64,000 nucleotides of DNA from positions 1 through 64,000 of the forward strand of contig JACRPC010000014.1 of NCBI GenBank assembly GCA_016214125.1, read 5' to 3'. The DNA is from Rhodospirillales bacterium (GTDB lineage Bacteria > Pseudomonadota > Alphaproteobacteria > Rhodospirillales > WMHbin7). The notes beneath the pieces were generated by a model, which was given only the letters and a program-made list of their open reading frames with translations, was not told the DNA's origin and searched no databases. A program made the position numbers and the translations under genes. This document shows positions 51,852-61,902 of this stretch, piece by piece (positions within the stretch are counted from its first letter, which is position 1; every line of letters starts with the position of its first letter).

Positions 51852-52987
51852 GAGGGCTTTCCGCGCGCGCCGCGCGCCCGGCCATAGCTGTACCAGGCGG
51901 CGCAAGCGCCCTCGGCCGAGACCATGCACGAGCCGATCGGCGTTTCCGGCGTGCAGGCGGTGCCGAAAAGGGCGCAATCGGCCGGCGTCTTCAGGCCGCG
52001 CAGGATGGCGCCGCAGGCGCAGGCCTTGTGATCGGGCACCGAGACCGGTTCAAGCGCGAACCGTCGCTCGGCGTCGAACGCGCCATAGGCGGCTTTGATC
52101 GCCAAGGCCGAATAGGGCACCCGGCCCAGGCCGCGCCATTCGAAGCTGCGGCGAAGTTCGAACAGTTCGGCCACCAGCGCCTTCGCCTTGGCGTTGCCGT
52201 CGCGGCTGACGGCGCGGGCGAATTCGTTCTCGACCTCGAAACGGTCCTCGTTGACCTGGCGCACCAGCATCAGGATCGCTTGCATGACGTCCAGGGGCTC
52301 GAAGCCAGCGATCACCACCGGGCGGCGATATTCCTCGGCGAAGAATTCGTAAGGCCGGCTGCCGATGACGGTGGAAACATGGGCGGGCCCGATGAATCCG
52401 TCGAGCGGCACGGTGCCCAGCTCGCGCACCTCGGGGCTTTCCAGGATGTTCTGGATCGCCGAGGGGGTAAGGACGTGGTTGCAAAAGACCGAGAAGTTGG
52501 CAAGGCCCAGCGCGGCGGCCTGCTTGATGGCGAGCGCGGTGGGCGGCGTGGTGGTCTCGAAGCCGATGGCGAAAAACACCACCGGACGGTCGGGATGGGC
52601 CTGGGCCAGCGCCACCGCGTCGGCCGGCGAATAGACCATGCGGATGTCGGCGCCTTGGGCCTTGGCGGTGAGCAAGCTCACCCCTTTGCCGCCCGGTACG
52701 CGCAGCATGTCGCCATAGGTGCAGAGCGTGACGCCGTGCTGCACGGCCAATTGGATCGCCATGTCGATCCGCCCCATCGGCAGCACGCAGACCGGACAGC
52801 CGGGGCCGTGGATCATCCGGACCCCTTCGGGCAACAGATCGGCGAGGCCGTAGCGGAAGATGGCGTGGGTGTGGCCGCCGCAGAATTCCATGAAATGATA
52901 GCGCCGTTGCGGGCGCGCGGCGCGGGCGATGGCTCCGGCCAGCCCTTGGGCCAAAGCGCCATCGCGGAATTCGTCGACGTATTTCAT
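51848..52987 (-). CDS. hypD: Hydrogenase maturation protein HypD
   Basis: 379 residues. MEFCGGHTHAI, HGPGCPVCVLP and AIGFETTTPPT are the three HypD signatures; C-terminal Cys residues around ACACGAILRG and FGTACTPETPIGSCM bind the [4Fe-4S] cluster. It assembles Fe(CN)2CO with HypC. Lies 17 bases after hypC. Confidence 0.96.
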   Translation of the reverse strand: MKYVDEFRDGALAQGLAGAIARAARPQRRYHFMEFCGGHTHAIFRYGLADLLPEGVRMIHGPGCPVCVLPMGRIDMAIQLAVQHGVTLCTYGDMLRVPGGKGVSLLTAKAQGADIRMVYSPADAVALAQAHPDRPVVFFAIGFETTTPPTALAIKQAAALGLANFSVFCNHVLTPSAIQNILESPEVRELGTVPLDGFIGPAHVSTVIGSRPYEFFAEEYRRPVVIAGFEPLDVMQAILMLVRQVNEDRFEVENEFARAVSRDGNAKAKALVAELFELRRSFEWRGLGRVPYSALAIKAAYGAFDAERRFALEPVSVPDHKACACGAILRGLKTPADCALFGTACTPETPIGSCMVSAEGACAAWYSYGRARGARGKPS

Positions 52988-53004
52988 GTCAGGACGGCTT
53001 CATC

Positions 53005-53238
53005 TCAGGACGCGGCGGCGCCCGCCGCCGCCATCTCGGCGAACAGGGCTAGCGTTTTCTCGGCCTCGACGGGATCGAGGCGCGACAGCGCGTAGCCGAC
53101 ATGGACGATAACGTAATCGCCCAGCGCCACCCCCTCGACCAGGGCGACGGAAATCTCCTTGCGCACGCCGCCCAGATCGACGATCGCCTGATCATCGGCT
53201 TTCAGCTCCACCACTTTGGCCGGCATCGCCAGACACAT
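53005..53238 (-). CDS. hypC: Hydrogenase chaperone HypC
   Basis: A 77-residue OB-fold protein starting MCLAMPAKVVEL; after Met removal Cys2 holds the Fe(CN)2CO unit with HypD. DLGGVRKEIS and GDYVIVHVGYAL are family motifs. It is separated from hypF by the relBE module. Confidence 0.95.
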   Translation of the reverse strand: MCLAMPAKVVELKADDQAIVDLGGVRKEISVALVEGVALGDYVIVHVGYALSRLDPVEAEKTLALFAEMAAAGAAAS

Positions 53239-53300
53239 GAAGGCCTTCTCCCGTTCTTTTGGGCACTATGGAGCGGGGGCCCGGCTTGCGCAAGCGGGCC

Positions 53301-53567
53301 TCATCGATAGATTTCGCGCCGACGCCCAACCCGGATCACCAGGACGCGCAGCACCGCATCCTCGATGTCGCAGATGATCCGATAATCATCGACCCGATAG
53401 CGCCAGAAGGCGCCCAGCGGCCCCTGCAGCGCCTTGCCCAAGCTGCGGGGATCGTCCAAGGGCGCAACCTTGTCGTCCATGAAATCGAGAATGCGCCGGG
53501 CGGTGGCGCGGTCCAGCTTGCGAAGCTGGCGGCGGGCGGTGTCGGCGTAGTCAATCCGCCAAGCCAA
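53301..53567 (-). CDS. relE: RelE-family toxin within the hyp operon
   Basis: 88 residues. RIDYADTARRQLRKLDRATA, then LGKALQGPLGAFWRYRVDDYRIICDI and RVLVIRVGRRREIY, the full RelE core with the basic end needed for ribosome-bound mRNA cleavage. It overlaps the antitoxin gene by 17 bp and is 62 bases upstream of hypC. Confidence 0.93.
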   Translation of the reverse strand: MAWRIDYADTARRQLRKLDRATARRILDFMDDKVAPLDDPRSLGKALQGPLGAFWRYRVDDYRIICDIEDAVLRVLVIRVGRRREIYR

Positions 53568-53778
53568 GATCGCGCCTCACCGCCTTGGCGCTTAAGACGC
53601 GCTCGTCGCCTTTGCGCACCCGCTGGCGAACCTCGGCGGCCAGATAGTAATCCTCCATCTCGGCCAGATGCTCGTTGATGAGGGCGCGGATGTAAAAGGC
53701 CTTGGTGCGGCCGGTTTGGCGCGCCAGAACATCCAGGCGCCGTTCGATATCGTCGGGCAAGCGAACCGAAGTGGGCAT
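53551..53778 (-). CDS. relB: RelB-type antitoxin
   Basis: 75 residues. A ribbon-helix-helix DNA-binding start (TSVRLPDDIERRLDVLARQT, GRTKAFYIRALINEHL) is followed by a flexible toxin-binding tail. A perfect 18-bp palindrome lies 13 bp before its ATG. Confidence 0.92.
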   Translation of the reverse strand: MPTSVRLPDDIERRLDVLARQTGRTKAFYIRALINEHLAEMEDYYLAAEVRQRVRKGDERVLSAKAVRRDLGLAD

Positions 53779-53791
53779 GGACGGACCTCGC

Positions 53792-53809
53792 GTGAATACG
53801 TGTATTCAC
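53792..53809. promoter_or_regulatory. Perfect palindrome, operator of relBE
   Basis: GTGAATAC-GT-GTATTCAC, a perfect 8-2-8 inverted repeat in the 54-bp gap between the short hypF and relB. It is the expected site for autorepression by the ribbon-helix-helix antitoxin, and would give relBE, and perhaps hypCDEX downstream, its own promoter. Confidence 0.65.
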
Positions 53810-53832
53810 TGTATCACGATCCGCCGGAGCGA

Positions 53833-54899
53833 TCATGGATTTTCTACCCTCGCCGCCACCCAGACTTGGCCGGCGGCGAGGCCCGCATCGCCGGGCGAAA
53901 GCCGGCGGGCGATCAGGGGCGTAAGGCCCCGTTCCATCAAGCCCACCGTCACCAGCTTGGTCAACACCCGATTGAGGAAGCAGCCGCCGCCCAAGGCGAT
54001 GGTGCCGATGCCCGAGGCCTGGGCGGCCCGCCCGGCCCATTCGACCAGCCCGGCAGCGAGCGTGCCGTGGAAAAGGTTGGCGCCGGCGACGGCATCAAGC
54101 TCGGCCAGCCTGGCCAGCAGCGGGCGAACATCGAGGACTCCCTCGGGCTCGATCCGCCAGCCATCGGTCAGGATCGCGGGCGCGTCCACCCGCGCCTCCA
54201 GCGCCATCGGCGCCTGGCCCTCGAATTCGGCCACCGGATGGAGCCCCACCAGCCCGGCGGCGGCGTCGAACAAACGCCCGGCGCTGGAGGTGGGCGGGCA
54301 ATTGATTCCCTTGGCCAGCATCTCGCCCAACCGCGCCGCGGCCGGCTGATCGGCGAAGCGGGCGGCGATCTCGCTTCCCCGTCCCAGGGCAAACAAAGCG
54401 GCGGCGGCCATTCGCCAAGGCTGGCGGGTGGCCACATCGCCACCCGGCTGCGCCAATTCCTTGAGATGGCCGAGCCGTTCGAAACGCCCGCCCTCGATCC
54501 TCAGGAGTTCGCCGCCCCAGGATTGGTTGCCCGGCCCCAAGCCGAAACCATCGAGCGCTAGGCCCAGGAGCGGCCCGATCTGGCCGTGCTCGGCCGCCAG
54601 GGCGGCGATGTGGGCGTGATGGTGCTGGACCGCCAGCGTCGGCCAACCCGAACCCAAGGCATGGCGGGTGGAGGGGAAATCGGGATGAAGATCGTGGGCG
54701 ATGCGCAAGGGATCGCCGCCCAACCGCTCGCGCATCGCCCGCACGGCGTCGCGGAAACGGCGGATGGATTGGGGGTTGTCGAGATTGCCCTGGGCCTCGT
54801 CCAGCCACAGGCGGCGGCCTTTGGCGCCGGCCACCGCGTTCTTGAGGAACGCCCCCACCGCCAGCACCGGCGGCGATTCGAAGGGCAGATCGAGGGTGA

Positions 54900-54903
<4 letters not shown>
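53833..54903 (-). CDS. hypF: Short HypF: C-terminal Kae1-like domain only
   Basis: 356 residues, half the usual 750. The Kae1/TsaD-like domain is intact: [16 protein letters not shown] (metal His at 94-98), [20 protein letters not shown] and [16 protein letters not shown]. The acylphosphatase, zinc-finger and YrdC domains that make carbamoyl-adenylate are absent, and the start (ATG 54903, overlapping hypB) leaves no room for them. It resembles the short HypF1 of Ralstonia. Carbamoyl transfer to HypE would need another protein or a full HypF elsewhere. Confidence 0.9.
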
Positions 54904-55747
<844 letters not shown>

Positions 55748-55748
<1 letters not shown>

Positions 55749-56089
55749 CACTCCACCTCCAGCTCGGTGATCCGCATCTCCTCGCCGCCCGTGATCTGCA
55801 ACGCGTAGCCGCCGCAATCGGGGCAGGCCTCGCCCAGCCGGGCCAACCGAATATCGCGGCGGCAATCCAGGCACCAGGCCTTGCCGTCGGGCGTTTCGAT
55901 GTCCAATTGCGCCCCTGCCGCCAGGGTGCCCTGGGCGACGGCGCCGAAGCAAAAGCGGAAGGATTCCAGCTCGACCTGCGACAATTGACCGATCGCCATC
56001 CGCACCACCGTCACTTTGGCGAAGCCCTGCTCGTGGGCCTGCTCTTCCAGAATGCGCACCACGCTTTCGCACAACGCCATTTCATGCAT
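55748..56089 (-). CDS. hypA: Hydrogenase nickel chaperone HypA
   Basis: 113 residues. [13 protein letters not shown] supplies the nickel-binding His2; the zinc site is formed by CLDC and CPDC. It works with HypB to deliver nickel. Its start overlaps the hupK end by eight bases. Confidence 0.95.
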
Positions 56090-57251
56090 CGGCGGCCTCG
56101 ATGGTGACCTCGAGCGCCACGCAAGGATCGATGGCGGTGCCGATCAGCCGCGCCCGCGTTTCCAGATCGGGCCCCGCCTCCAGGCCCAGCACCCCTTTGG
56201 CGAAGGCGCCTTGGGGATGGAAGTTCCATTCAGTGGGCGCCAGGATCTGCCAGCGTGTCACCACCCCGTCGGCCAGCTCGACCCGATGGGCCAAGCGGCC
56301 GCGCGCCGCCTCGACCATCGCCAGGCCACTGCCGCTGCCCAAGCGCGCCGGCGCCGGCGTATCGTGCTCAAGGCCAGGTGCCATGGCGATCAGATCGCGC
56401 ATGCGCCGCGTCAGCTCGATCATCCGCGCCACCAGGCGAAGGGCGGCGCCGTTGCCGATCTTGGCGCGCAAGCCCATGATCACCGGATGCACGGCCAAGC
56501 GGGCAATCGGGCCGGTTTCGTACACCTGTCCCTGCCAATCGGGCGCGCGCGCATAGGCGCCGTCGGCATCCTCCTCCAGGCGGCGGGCCAGTTCGTCAGC
56601 GGCGAATTCGCCCATCGGCGCCACCTCGGACTTGCCGAGATCGGACCAGCCGCGCTCGGCCATCACATAGAGAAGGCGGGCCGGCAGCGTGGCTTGCGAA
56701 TTGACCCACTGGCCGAAATCGCCGCCCTCTTCCCATTGCGGCCCATAGACGGCGCGGCGCAGGATCGCCAAGGCTTCGCTGAGGCGGGCCTCAAGCGCAT
56801 CGTGATCGATCGCAAGCGGAACGCCGCCCGGCTGCGCCCAAGGCGCTTCCGGCCCCATTAGGCCGCGCAGGCCGGTGAGAGCCTGGCGCAGCGCCTTGGC
56901 CTCGGCCAGATTGGGATCGAGGCCCACAAGCGGCGGCCAATCGATCAAGAGGCGCTGGGCGTGTTCCAGCACCGTCTCGGCCAGCAGCAGCACCCGCCTG
57001 GCGCCGCGCTGGGCCGGGGCCACCGAGATGCCGCAGGCGCGCTCCACCGCCTCCAGCCCGGCTTGAAGCTGGGCGGTGCCGCACAGGCTGAACAGATGCG
57101 GCAGCGTGCCCAAGGCCTCGCCGGCCGGGCGGCCGACCAGGATGGCGCCAAGCCTGAGCATCTTGCGCGGCTCGATCGCCACCCGCACGACCCGCCGGCC
57201 GCTGACCAACAGCTTGGCGCCAATCGCGCCTTCGGGGGGTACGGAACTCAT
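56082..57251 (-). CDS. hupK: HupK/HoxV-type scaffold, degenerate hydrogenase large-subunit relative
   Basis: 389 residues related to [NiFe] large subunits. The N-terminal site is reduced to LCGTAQ, and the C-terminal motif is IDPCVALEVT rather than DPCxxCxxH, so only part of the nickel site remains. WQILAPTEWNFHPQGAF is the shared C-terminal region. HupK/HoxV proteins hold the Fe(CN)2CO cofactor before transfer to the true large subunit. Overlaps hupF (ATGA) and hypA. Confidence 0.88.
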   Translation of the reverse strand: MSSVPPEGAIGAKLLVSGRRVVRVAIEPRKMLRLGAILVGRPAGEALGTLPHLFSLCGTAQLQAGLEAVERACGISVAPAQRGARRVLLLAETVLEHAQRLLIDWPPLVGLDPNLAEAKALRQALTGLRGLMGPEAPWAQPGGVPLAIDHDALEARLSEALAILRRAVYGPQWEEGGDFGQWVNSQATLPARLLYVMAERGWSDLGKSEVAPMGEFAADELARRLEEDADGAYARAPDWQGQVYETGPIARLAVHPVIMGLRAKIGNGAALRLVARMIELTRRMRDLIAMAPGLEHDTPAPARLGSGSGLAMVEAARGRLAHRVELADGVVTRWQILAPTEWNFHPQGAFAKGVLGLEAGPDLETRARLIGTAIDPCVALEVTIEAADA

Positions 57252-57484
57252 GACGCGGCGGGCTCGAGCGCCAGGGCCTCGGCCATCAGGGCCTGGGTGG
57301 CCAGCGCGGTTTCGCGATCAACCTTCTCAAGGGCGAAGCCGCCGGCCTGGATGAGCAGGAAATCGCCCACCGCCACCGGCTCGGCCATCAGCATCAGGCT
57401 GACCTGGCGGCGCACGCCGAAGCTTTCGACGGTGGCCATGGCGCCGTCGCATTCCAGGACTTCCGAGGGAACCGCCAGGCACAT
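57248..57484 (-). CDS. hupF: HupF, second HypC-family chaperone
   Basis: 78 residues starting MCLAVPSEVLEC with the essential Cys2, and SFGVRRQVSLML and GDFLLIQAGGFAL. It is a HypC paralogue; in rhizobia HupF protects the large subunit during maturation under oxygen. It sits four bases after hupD. Confidence 0.92.
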   Translation of the reverse strand: MCLAVPSEVLECDGAMATVESFGVRRQVSLMLMAEPVAVGDFLLIQAGGFALEKVDRETALATQALMAEALALEPAAS

Positions 57485-57488
57485 CGCC

Positions 57489-57959
57489 CTACTCCACCCG
57501 CACGCCGATCGCCGCCAGTTCGGCTTGCACGCCGGCCACCAGCGGCTCGATCTGGGCCTCGATCGCCGGAGTGAGACCCATGCCGACAGCCAGCGAATCC
57601 GGCTCGCAGCCCAGAAGCACGATATGGCCGGGATATTCGTCCATCAGCTTCAAGCTCGCCAGCACGTCGGACAGGCCCAACTGATGCGGCGAAAGCCGGG
57701 TCTGGAAAAGGGCCGGCACCTCGTCGTCTTCCAGCCGGATGCAGGTGCCCGGCGGATCGCCCGAGCGCACCGCATCGACCACGATCAGATGATCGAGCCC
57801 GGCTAGGCTGTCCAGCATGTCCATGCCCGAGGTGCCGCCATCGATCAGCTCCACCCCCTCGGGCAAACGATGGCGGCGGCCGAATTCCTCGACCACCCGC
57901 ACGCCGATGCCCTCGTCGCTCATCAAGATGTTGCCGATACCCAGAATCATCACCCGCAT
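57489..57959 (-). CDS. hupD: Hydrogenase maturation endopeptidase
   Basis: 156 residues from ATG 57959. ILGIGNILMSDEGIGVRVVE with the nickel-binding Glu, DGGTSGMDMLD with the Asp, and SPHQLGLSDVL with the His form the family's metal site. It removes the C-terminal peptide of HybC after nickel insertion. A stable hairpin precedes it. Confidence 0.95.
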   Translation of the reverse strand: MRVMILGIGNILMSDEGIGVRVVEEFGRRHRLPEGVELIDGGTSGMDMLDSLAGLDHLIVVDAVRSGDPPGTCIRLEDDEVPALFQTRLSPHQLGLSDVLASLKLMDEYPGHIVLLGCEPDSLAVGMGLTPAIEAQIEPLVAGVQAELAAIGVRVE

Positions 57960-57982
57960 GGCCGCCCCTGTACGAAGAAAGA

Positions 57983-58008
57983 CCCCCCGTTGCCGAAGCA
58001 ACGGGGGG
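57983..58008 (-). terminator. Stable hairpin between hybC and hupD
   Basis: On the minus strand CCCCCCGTTGC and GCAACGGGGGG form a perfect 11-bp stem closed by a TTCG loop, one of the most stable tetraloops, followed by TCTTTCTTCG. It probably trims or attenuates the transcript so that structural genes are expressed above maturation genes. Confidence 0.6.
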
Positions 58009-58050
58009 AGGGAGTTTACGACGACAACGCCAATTGCGGTAGGTGCCGCG

Positions 58051-59751
58051 TTAGAGCGCCTTGACCTGAACCACCTTCTTCTTCTCGCGGTCGACCAGAT
58101 GGACCGCGCAGGCCAGGCAGGGATCGAAGGAATGGACGGTGCGCAGCACCTCCAAGGGCTTCTCGGGATCGACGACCGGATTGTCCATCAGCGACGCCTC
58201 GTAGGGGCCGGGCGCGTCGTCCTCGTTCCGGGGCGCGGCGTTCCAGGTGGTCGGCACCACGGCCTGGTAGTTGACCGTCTTGCCGTCCTTGATCACCACC
58301 CAATGCGACAGCGCGCCGCGCGGCGCCTCGTGATAGCCGAAGCCCGAAACCTCGCCCTTGGGGAAGGTCGGCTTGTTGAAGGTCTTGACGTCGCCCTTGC
58401 CGATGTTGGCGACCAGGGCCTGCCAATTGACCGCCAGTTGCTCGTTCAAGACGGCGCAGCGCACGGCGCGCGCCGCCGTGCGGCCGATGGTGGAATGGAG
58501 CGCGGCGATGGGAATCTTGGCGCCGGCGAGCGCGCCGGCGGTGTCGAGAATCTTGTTGGTGTAGGCCTGAGTCGGCTTGTGGCCGGCGGCGTACATGCAC
58601 AGCACGTTGGCCAACGGCCCCACCTGGGCCGGCTTGCCCAGGAAGGTGGGCGACTTCACCCAGGAATACTTTCCGCCGTCCTGGAAGTCGGTGTATTCGG
58701 GGATGGTCTCGCCCTTGTAGGGATGGAGCGCGCCCTTGCCGCCCTTGTACCAGGAGTGCTTGACGCTTTCCGCCACGTTGTCGCGGAAATAGGGGTCCTG
58801 ATAGCTGGTGAAGGGCTTGAACTTGGCGATGTCGCCGCCCTCGATATAGCCGCCGGGCAGGCCGAACTGGGTGCCCTTGGTGTCCATCGGCAGATCGGGC
58901 ACCGAGAGATAATTGGTGACGCCGGCGCCGTACTTGGTCCAGTCGGCATAGACCGCGCCCACCGCGGCGATGTCGATCAGATAGACCTTGTGGATGAAAT
59001 CGGACAGCTCGTCGATCATCGCCTTGATCATCAACAGCCGTTCCATGCCCAGCACCGACTGGCTGTCGGTGCCGATCGGGTTGGCGACGCCGCCCACCGC
59101 CAGGTTCTGGATGTGCGGGGTCTTCGAACCCAGGATGGAGACGATCTTGTTGGCCTTCCTCTGAACGTCGAGCGCCTGCAGGTAATGCGCCACCGCCACC
59201 AGATTGATCTCGGGCGAAAGCTTCATCGCCGGATGGCCCCAATAGCCGTTGGTGAAGGGGCCCAACTGGCCGGTGCCGACGAAGGTCTTCAGCTTCTCCT
59301 GCACCTCTTTCATGACATGGCGGTTGTTGAGCGGCCAATCGGAATATTGCTCGATCCAATTGGCGGCCTTGACCGGATCGGCCTTCAAGGCCGAGACGAC
59401 ATCGACCCAATCCAAGGCCGAGAGGTGATAGAAATGGACGATGTGGTCGTGCACCGCATGCGCCGCCACGATCATGTTGCGGATGTACTGGGCGTTGAGC
59501 GGCACTTCGAGATTGAGCGCGTTCTCGACCGCGCGCACGCTGGTGATGGCGTGCACGGTGGTGCAGACGCCGCAGAAGCGCTGGCTGATCACCCAGGCAT
59601 CGCGCGGATCGCGGCCGAGCAGAATCTGCTCGACGCCGCGCCACATCTGGCCCGAGGCCCAGGCTTTGGTGACCTTGCCGCCATTCACGTCGCAGTCGAT
59701 GCGCAGATGGCCTTCAATGCGGGTGATGGGATCGATGGTGATGCGGGTCAC
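58051..59751 (-). CDS. hybC: [NiFe] uptake hydrogenase large subunit (HybC-type)
   Basis: 566 residues, nearly identical in length to E. coli HybC. It carries the N-terminal nickel motif RFCGVCTTVHAI and the C-terminal DPCLACAVH, with 15 further residues (LVDREKKKVVQVKAL) that HupD should cleave off. It oxidises H2 at the Ni-Fe(CN)2CO centre on the periplasmic side. The structural set hybO-hybA-hybB-hybC matches hydrogenase-2 rather than the HupSLC type. Confidence 0.96.
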   Translation of the reverse strand: MTRITIDPITRIEGHLRIDCDVNGGKVTKAWASGQMWRGVEQILLGRDPRDAWVISQRFCGVCTTVHAITSVRAVENALNLEVPLNAQYIRNMIVAAHAVHDHIVHFYHLSALDWVDVVSALKADPVKAANWIEQYSDWPLNNRHVMKEVQEKLKTFVGTGQLGPFTNGYWGHPAMKLSPEINLVAVAHYLQALDVQRKANKIVSILGSKTPHIQNLAVGGVANPIGTDSQSVLGMERLLMIKAMIDELSDFIHKVYLIDIAAVGAVYADWTKYGAGVTNYLSVPDLPMDTKGTQFGLPGGYIEGGDIAKFKPFTSYQDPYFRDNVAESVKHSWYKGGKGALHPYKGETIPEYTDFQDGGKYSWVKSPTFLGKPAQVGPLANVLCMYAAGHKPTQAYTNKILDTAGALAGAKIPIAALHSTIGRTAARAVRCAVLNEQLAVNWQALVANIGKGDVKTFNKPTFPKGEVSGFGYHEAPRGALSHWVVIKDGKTVNYQAVVPTTWNAAPRNEDDAPGPYEASLMDNPVVDPEKPLEVLRTVHSFDPCLACAVHLVDREKKKVVQVKAL

Positions 59752-59775
59752 GGCGAATACTCCCTGTTCTACGGG

Positions 59776-60909
59776 TCAGTGCGCGCGGGGCAGCACGGGC
59801 AATTTGCGGACGAAGACGATGTAGGCCAGGATTTCCAAGGCGACGATGCCCACCGTCACCAGGACCTCCGACAGGGCCGGGAAATAGTGCCAGCCCGGGC
59901 CGGTCTCGTAGCCGATCAGGAAGGCGTTGATGCGGTAAAGCGCACCGGCCAGCAGCATGGCGGTGGCGGCCAGGAACAAGGCTTGGCGCCGCGCCCGCGC
60001 CTGGGGCTTGAAGAGCAGGACCACCGGCAGGGCGAACAGCACCGTTTCCAGCCAGAACCAGAAGCTGAGCGCCCCCGAGGCGAACATCGCCCCCACCGCG
60101 CCGCGCACCGCCAGATCGAGGAAGCGCAGCACCAGGAAGGCCACCAGCAGCCAAACGAGAATCCCGGCCAGACGCTCGAGGATCGGCACTTCCAGCGGCC
60201 GCTGGAAGCCGACCGAGGACAGGCAGGCCTCGAACACCACCACCGAGAATCCCATGCCGATCGCCGAGATCAGGAAGAGGAGCGGCAGAAGCTGGTTCGA
60301 CTGCCAGAGCGGATGGATCTGGTAGCCGAAGACGACGAGGAGCGACCCCAGCGAGGATTGATGCATGGTGGGCAAGAGAATGCCCAAGGCGATGATGACG
60401 AACAGCGCCTTGTCGAGCTTGGCGCGGGCGTCGGTCATGCCCAGGCGCTCGAAAAGGGTGGGCAGGAATTCGATCCACAGCACGACAACGTAGGCGGCGA
60501 TGCAGAGCGCCACTTCGACCATCACCGAGCCCCACTGGATGTAAGCGGGCGCGAAGATGTGCCAGGCGTTCCACCAGCGGCCAAGATCGAAGATCACCGA
60601 CAGGCCACCCAGCGAGTAGCCGAAGACGCTGGCCAGAAGCGCCGGCCGCACCAGCGGGTGATAGTGGCCCTTGTTGGCGACATAGACGAGAAGCGCCATG
60701 GCGTAGCCGCCGCAGGCCAGCGCGGTGCCGATGACCACGTCCCAGGCGATCCAGAGACCCCAGGGAAAGCCGTCATTGATGTTGGTGACCGCGCCCAGAC
60801 CCAGCAGGAAGCGTTTGCCGAGCAGGTAGAGGGCGATCGCCACCAGAAGGCCAAGCAGAAGGGTGACCGGAGTGACGACCCGTCCGCCGATGGGTTGCGC
60901 TTTCATCAT
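59776..60909 (-). CDS. hybB: Hydrogenase membrane subunit HybB (NrfD family)
   Basis: 377 residues with about ten membrane helices. NDGFPWGLWIAWDVVIGTALACGGY and HPLWQSNQLLPLLFL are typical of the NrfD/PsrC/HybB quinone-reactive family, so it lacks haem, unlike HupC cytochrome b. It passes electrons from HybA to the quinone pool. It is seven bases after hybA. Confidence 0.94.
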   Translation of the reverse strand: MMKAQPIGGRVVTPVTLLLGLLVAIALYLLGKRFLLGLGAVTNINDGFPWGLWIAWDVVIGTALACGGYAMALLVYVANKGHYHPLVRPALLASVFGYSLGGLSVIFDLGRWWNAWHIFAPAYIQWGSVMVEVALCIAAYVVVLWIEFLPTLFERLGMTDARAKLDKALFVIIALGILLPTMHQSSLGSLLVVFGYQIHPLWQSNQLLPLLFLISAIGMGFSVVVFEACLSSVGFQRPLEVPILERLAGILVWLLVAFLVLRFLDLAVRGAVGAMFASGALSFWFWLETVLFALPVVLLFKPQARARRQALFLAATAMLLAGALYRINAFLIGYETGPGWHYFPALSEVLVTVGIVALEILAYIVFVRKLPVLPRAH

Positions 60910-60916
60910 CCCCTCC

Positions 60917-61891
60917 CTATTCCCCGGCTTCGCCGTTCTTGGTGGTGCGGCGCACCGCCCAGATCAGCCCGCCCAGCGCCACCAGTGGCGCCACCATGCC
61001 GCCATAGAGCGTGCTCTGCACCGTTTCCGAGCGGCTGGCGTAGGACTGAGCCGGCAGATCGGGGTAGCCCAGCTTGGCGAAGGCGACGCCCGACAAGAGC
61101 AGCATCTGGGTGCCGCCGATCTCGGTCTCGCCATAGATGCGCTGCAGATACTTGGCGGCAGGACGGACGTGGGGCGCATAGGGCGTGCGGATGTCGCCAC
61201 GCGCGAACACCGCCTCGTCGCCTTCCTTCATGGCCAGGCGGCGCTTGGCCTCGGCCTTCAGGGCCTCGACCGGACCATAGAGTGTGGCGCCGGTCGGGCA
61301 GACCTCGGCGCAGGCCGCGAACTTGCCCTCAGGCATCCGATGCTTGCAGAGCTGGCATTTCTGAATCTGCGGTGTCGCGGTGTCGTATTGGAAGCGCGGC
61401 ACCCCGAACGGGCAGGCGGCGACGCAATAGCGGCAGCCGATGCAGGCGTCCTTGTCGTAGCTGACGATGCCGGTCTCCGGGTCCTTGGTCATCGCCGAAA
61501 CCGGACAGGCGGAGACGCAAGACGGATCGACGCAATGCAGGCACGATTTTTTGACGAAGGCGAAGCCGTTGGTCTCGCGATCCTTCTCGGCGTTGGTGCC
61601 GTGCTGATAGACCTTGATGACGTTCAGGGTCTTGCCCGAGATGTCCAAGGGCGTGTCCCACAGCCGCTCGGGCGTCGAGACCTCTTGCGGCATGCCGTTG
61701 GCCTGCTTGCAGGCCGCAACACAGGCCTTGCAACCGATGCAAAGGGTGGCATCGAACAGCAGCCCCAACGCCTTGGGCGGCATGAGCTTGTTGGTGCGCG
61801 CCTCGGCCGGAGCCGGCGTTGCGAGAGCGACCGTCGCCGCCGCGCCGCCCGCCGAAGCGGCCTTCAGAAAATGCCGTCGGGTGATGGTCAT
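60917..61891 (-). CDS. hybA: Hydrogenase iron-sulfur subunit HybA
   Basis: 324 residues. A Tat signal starts TRRHFLKAASAGG. Four ferredoxin cysteine clusters follow: CIGCKACVAAC, CLHCVDPSCVSAC, CIGCRYCVAAC and CQLC...C with ACAEVCPTGA. A C-terminal membrane helix (about 295-312) anchors it. It wires HybO to HybB. Start ATG 61891, 11 bases after hybO. Confidence 0.94.
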   Translation of the reverse strand: MTITRRHFLKAASAGGAAATVALATPAPAEARTNKLMPPKALGLLFDATLCIGCKACVAACKQANGMPQEVSTPERLWDTPLDISGKTLNVIKVYQHGTNAEKDRETNGFAFVKKSCLHCVDPSCVSACPVSAMTKDPETGIVSYDKDACIGCRYCVAACPFGVPRFQYDTATPQIQKCQLCKHRMPEGKFAACAEVCPTGATLYGPVEALKAEAKRRLAMKEGDEAVFARGDIRTPYAPHVRPAAKYLQRIYGETEIGGTQMLLLSGVAFAKLGYPDLPAQSYASRSETVQSTLYGGMVAPLVALGGLIWAVRRTTKNGEAGE

Positions 61892-61902
61892 GGCGACCTC
61901 GC

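Noticed and set aside
57817-61464. 1,215-codon plus-strand frame across hupD, hybC and hybB
   Set aside because: Spans several well-identified minus-strand genes; composition is that of an antisense shadow.
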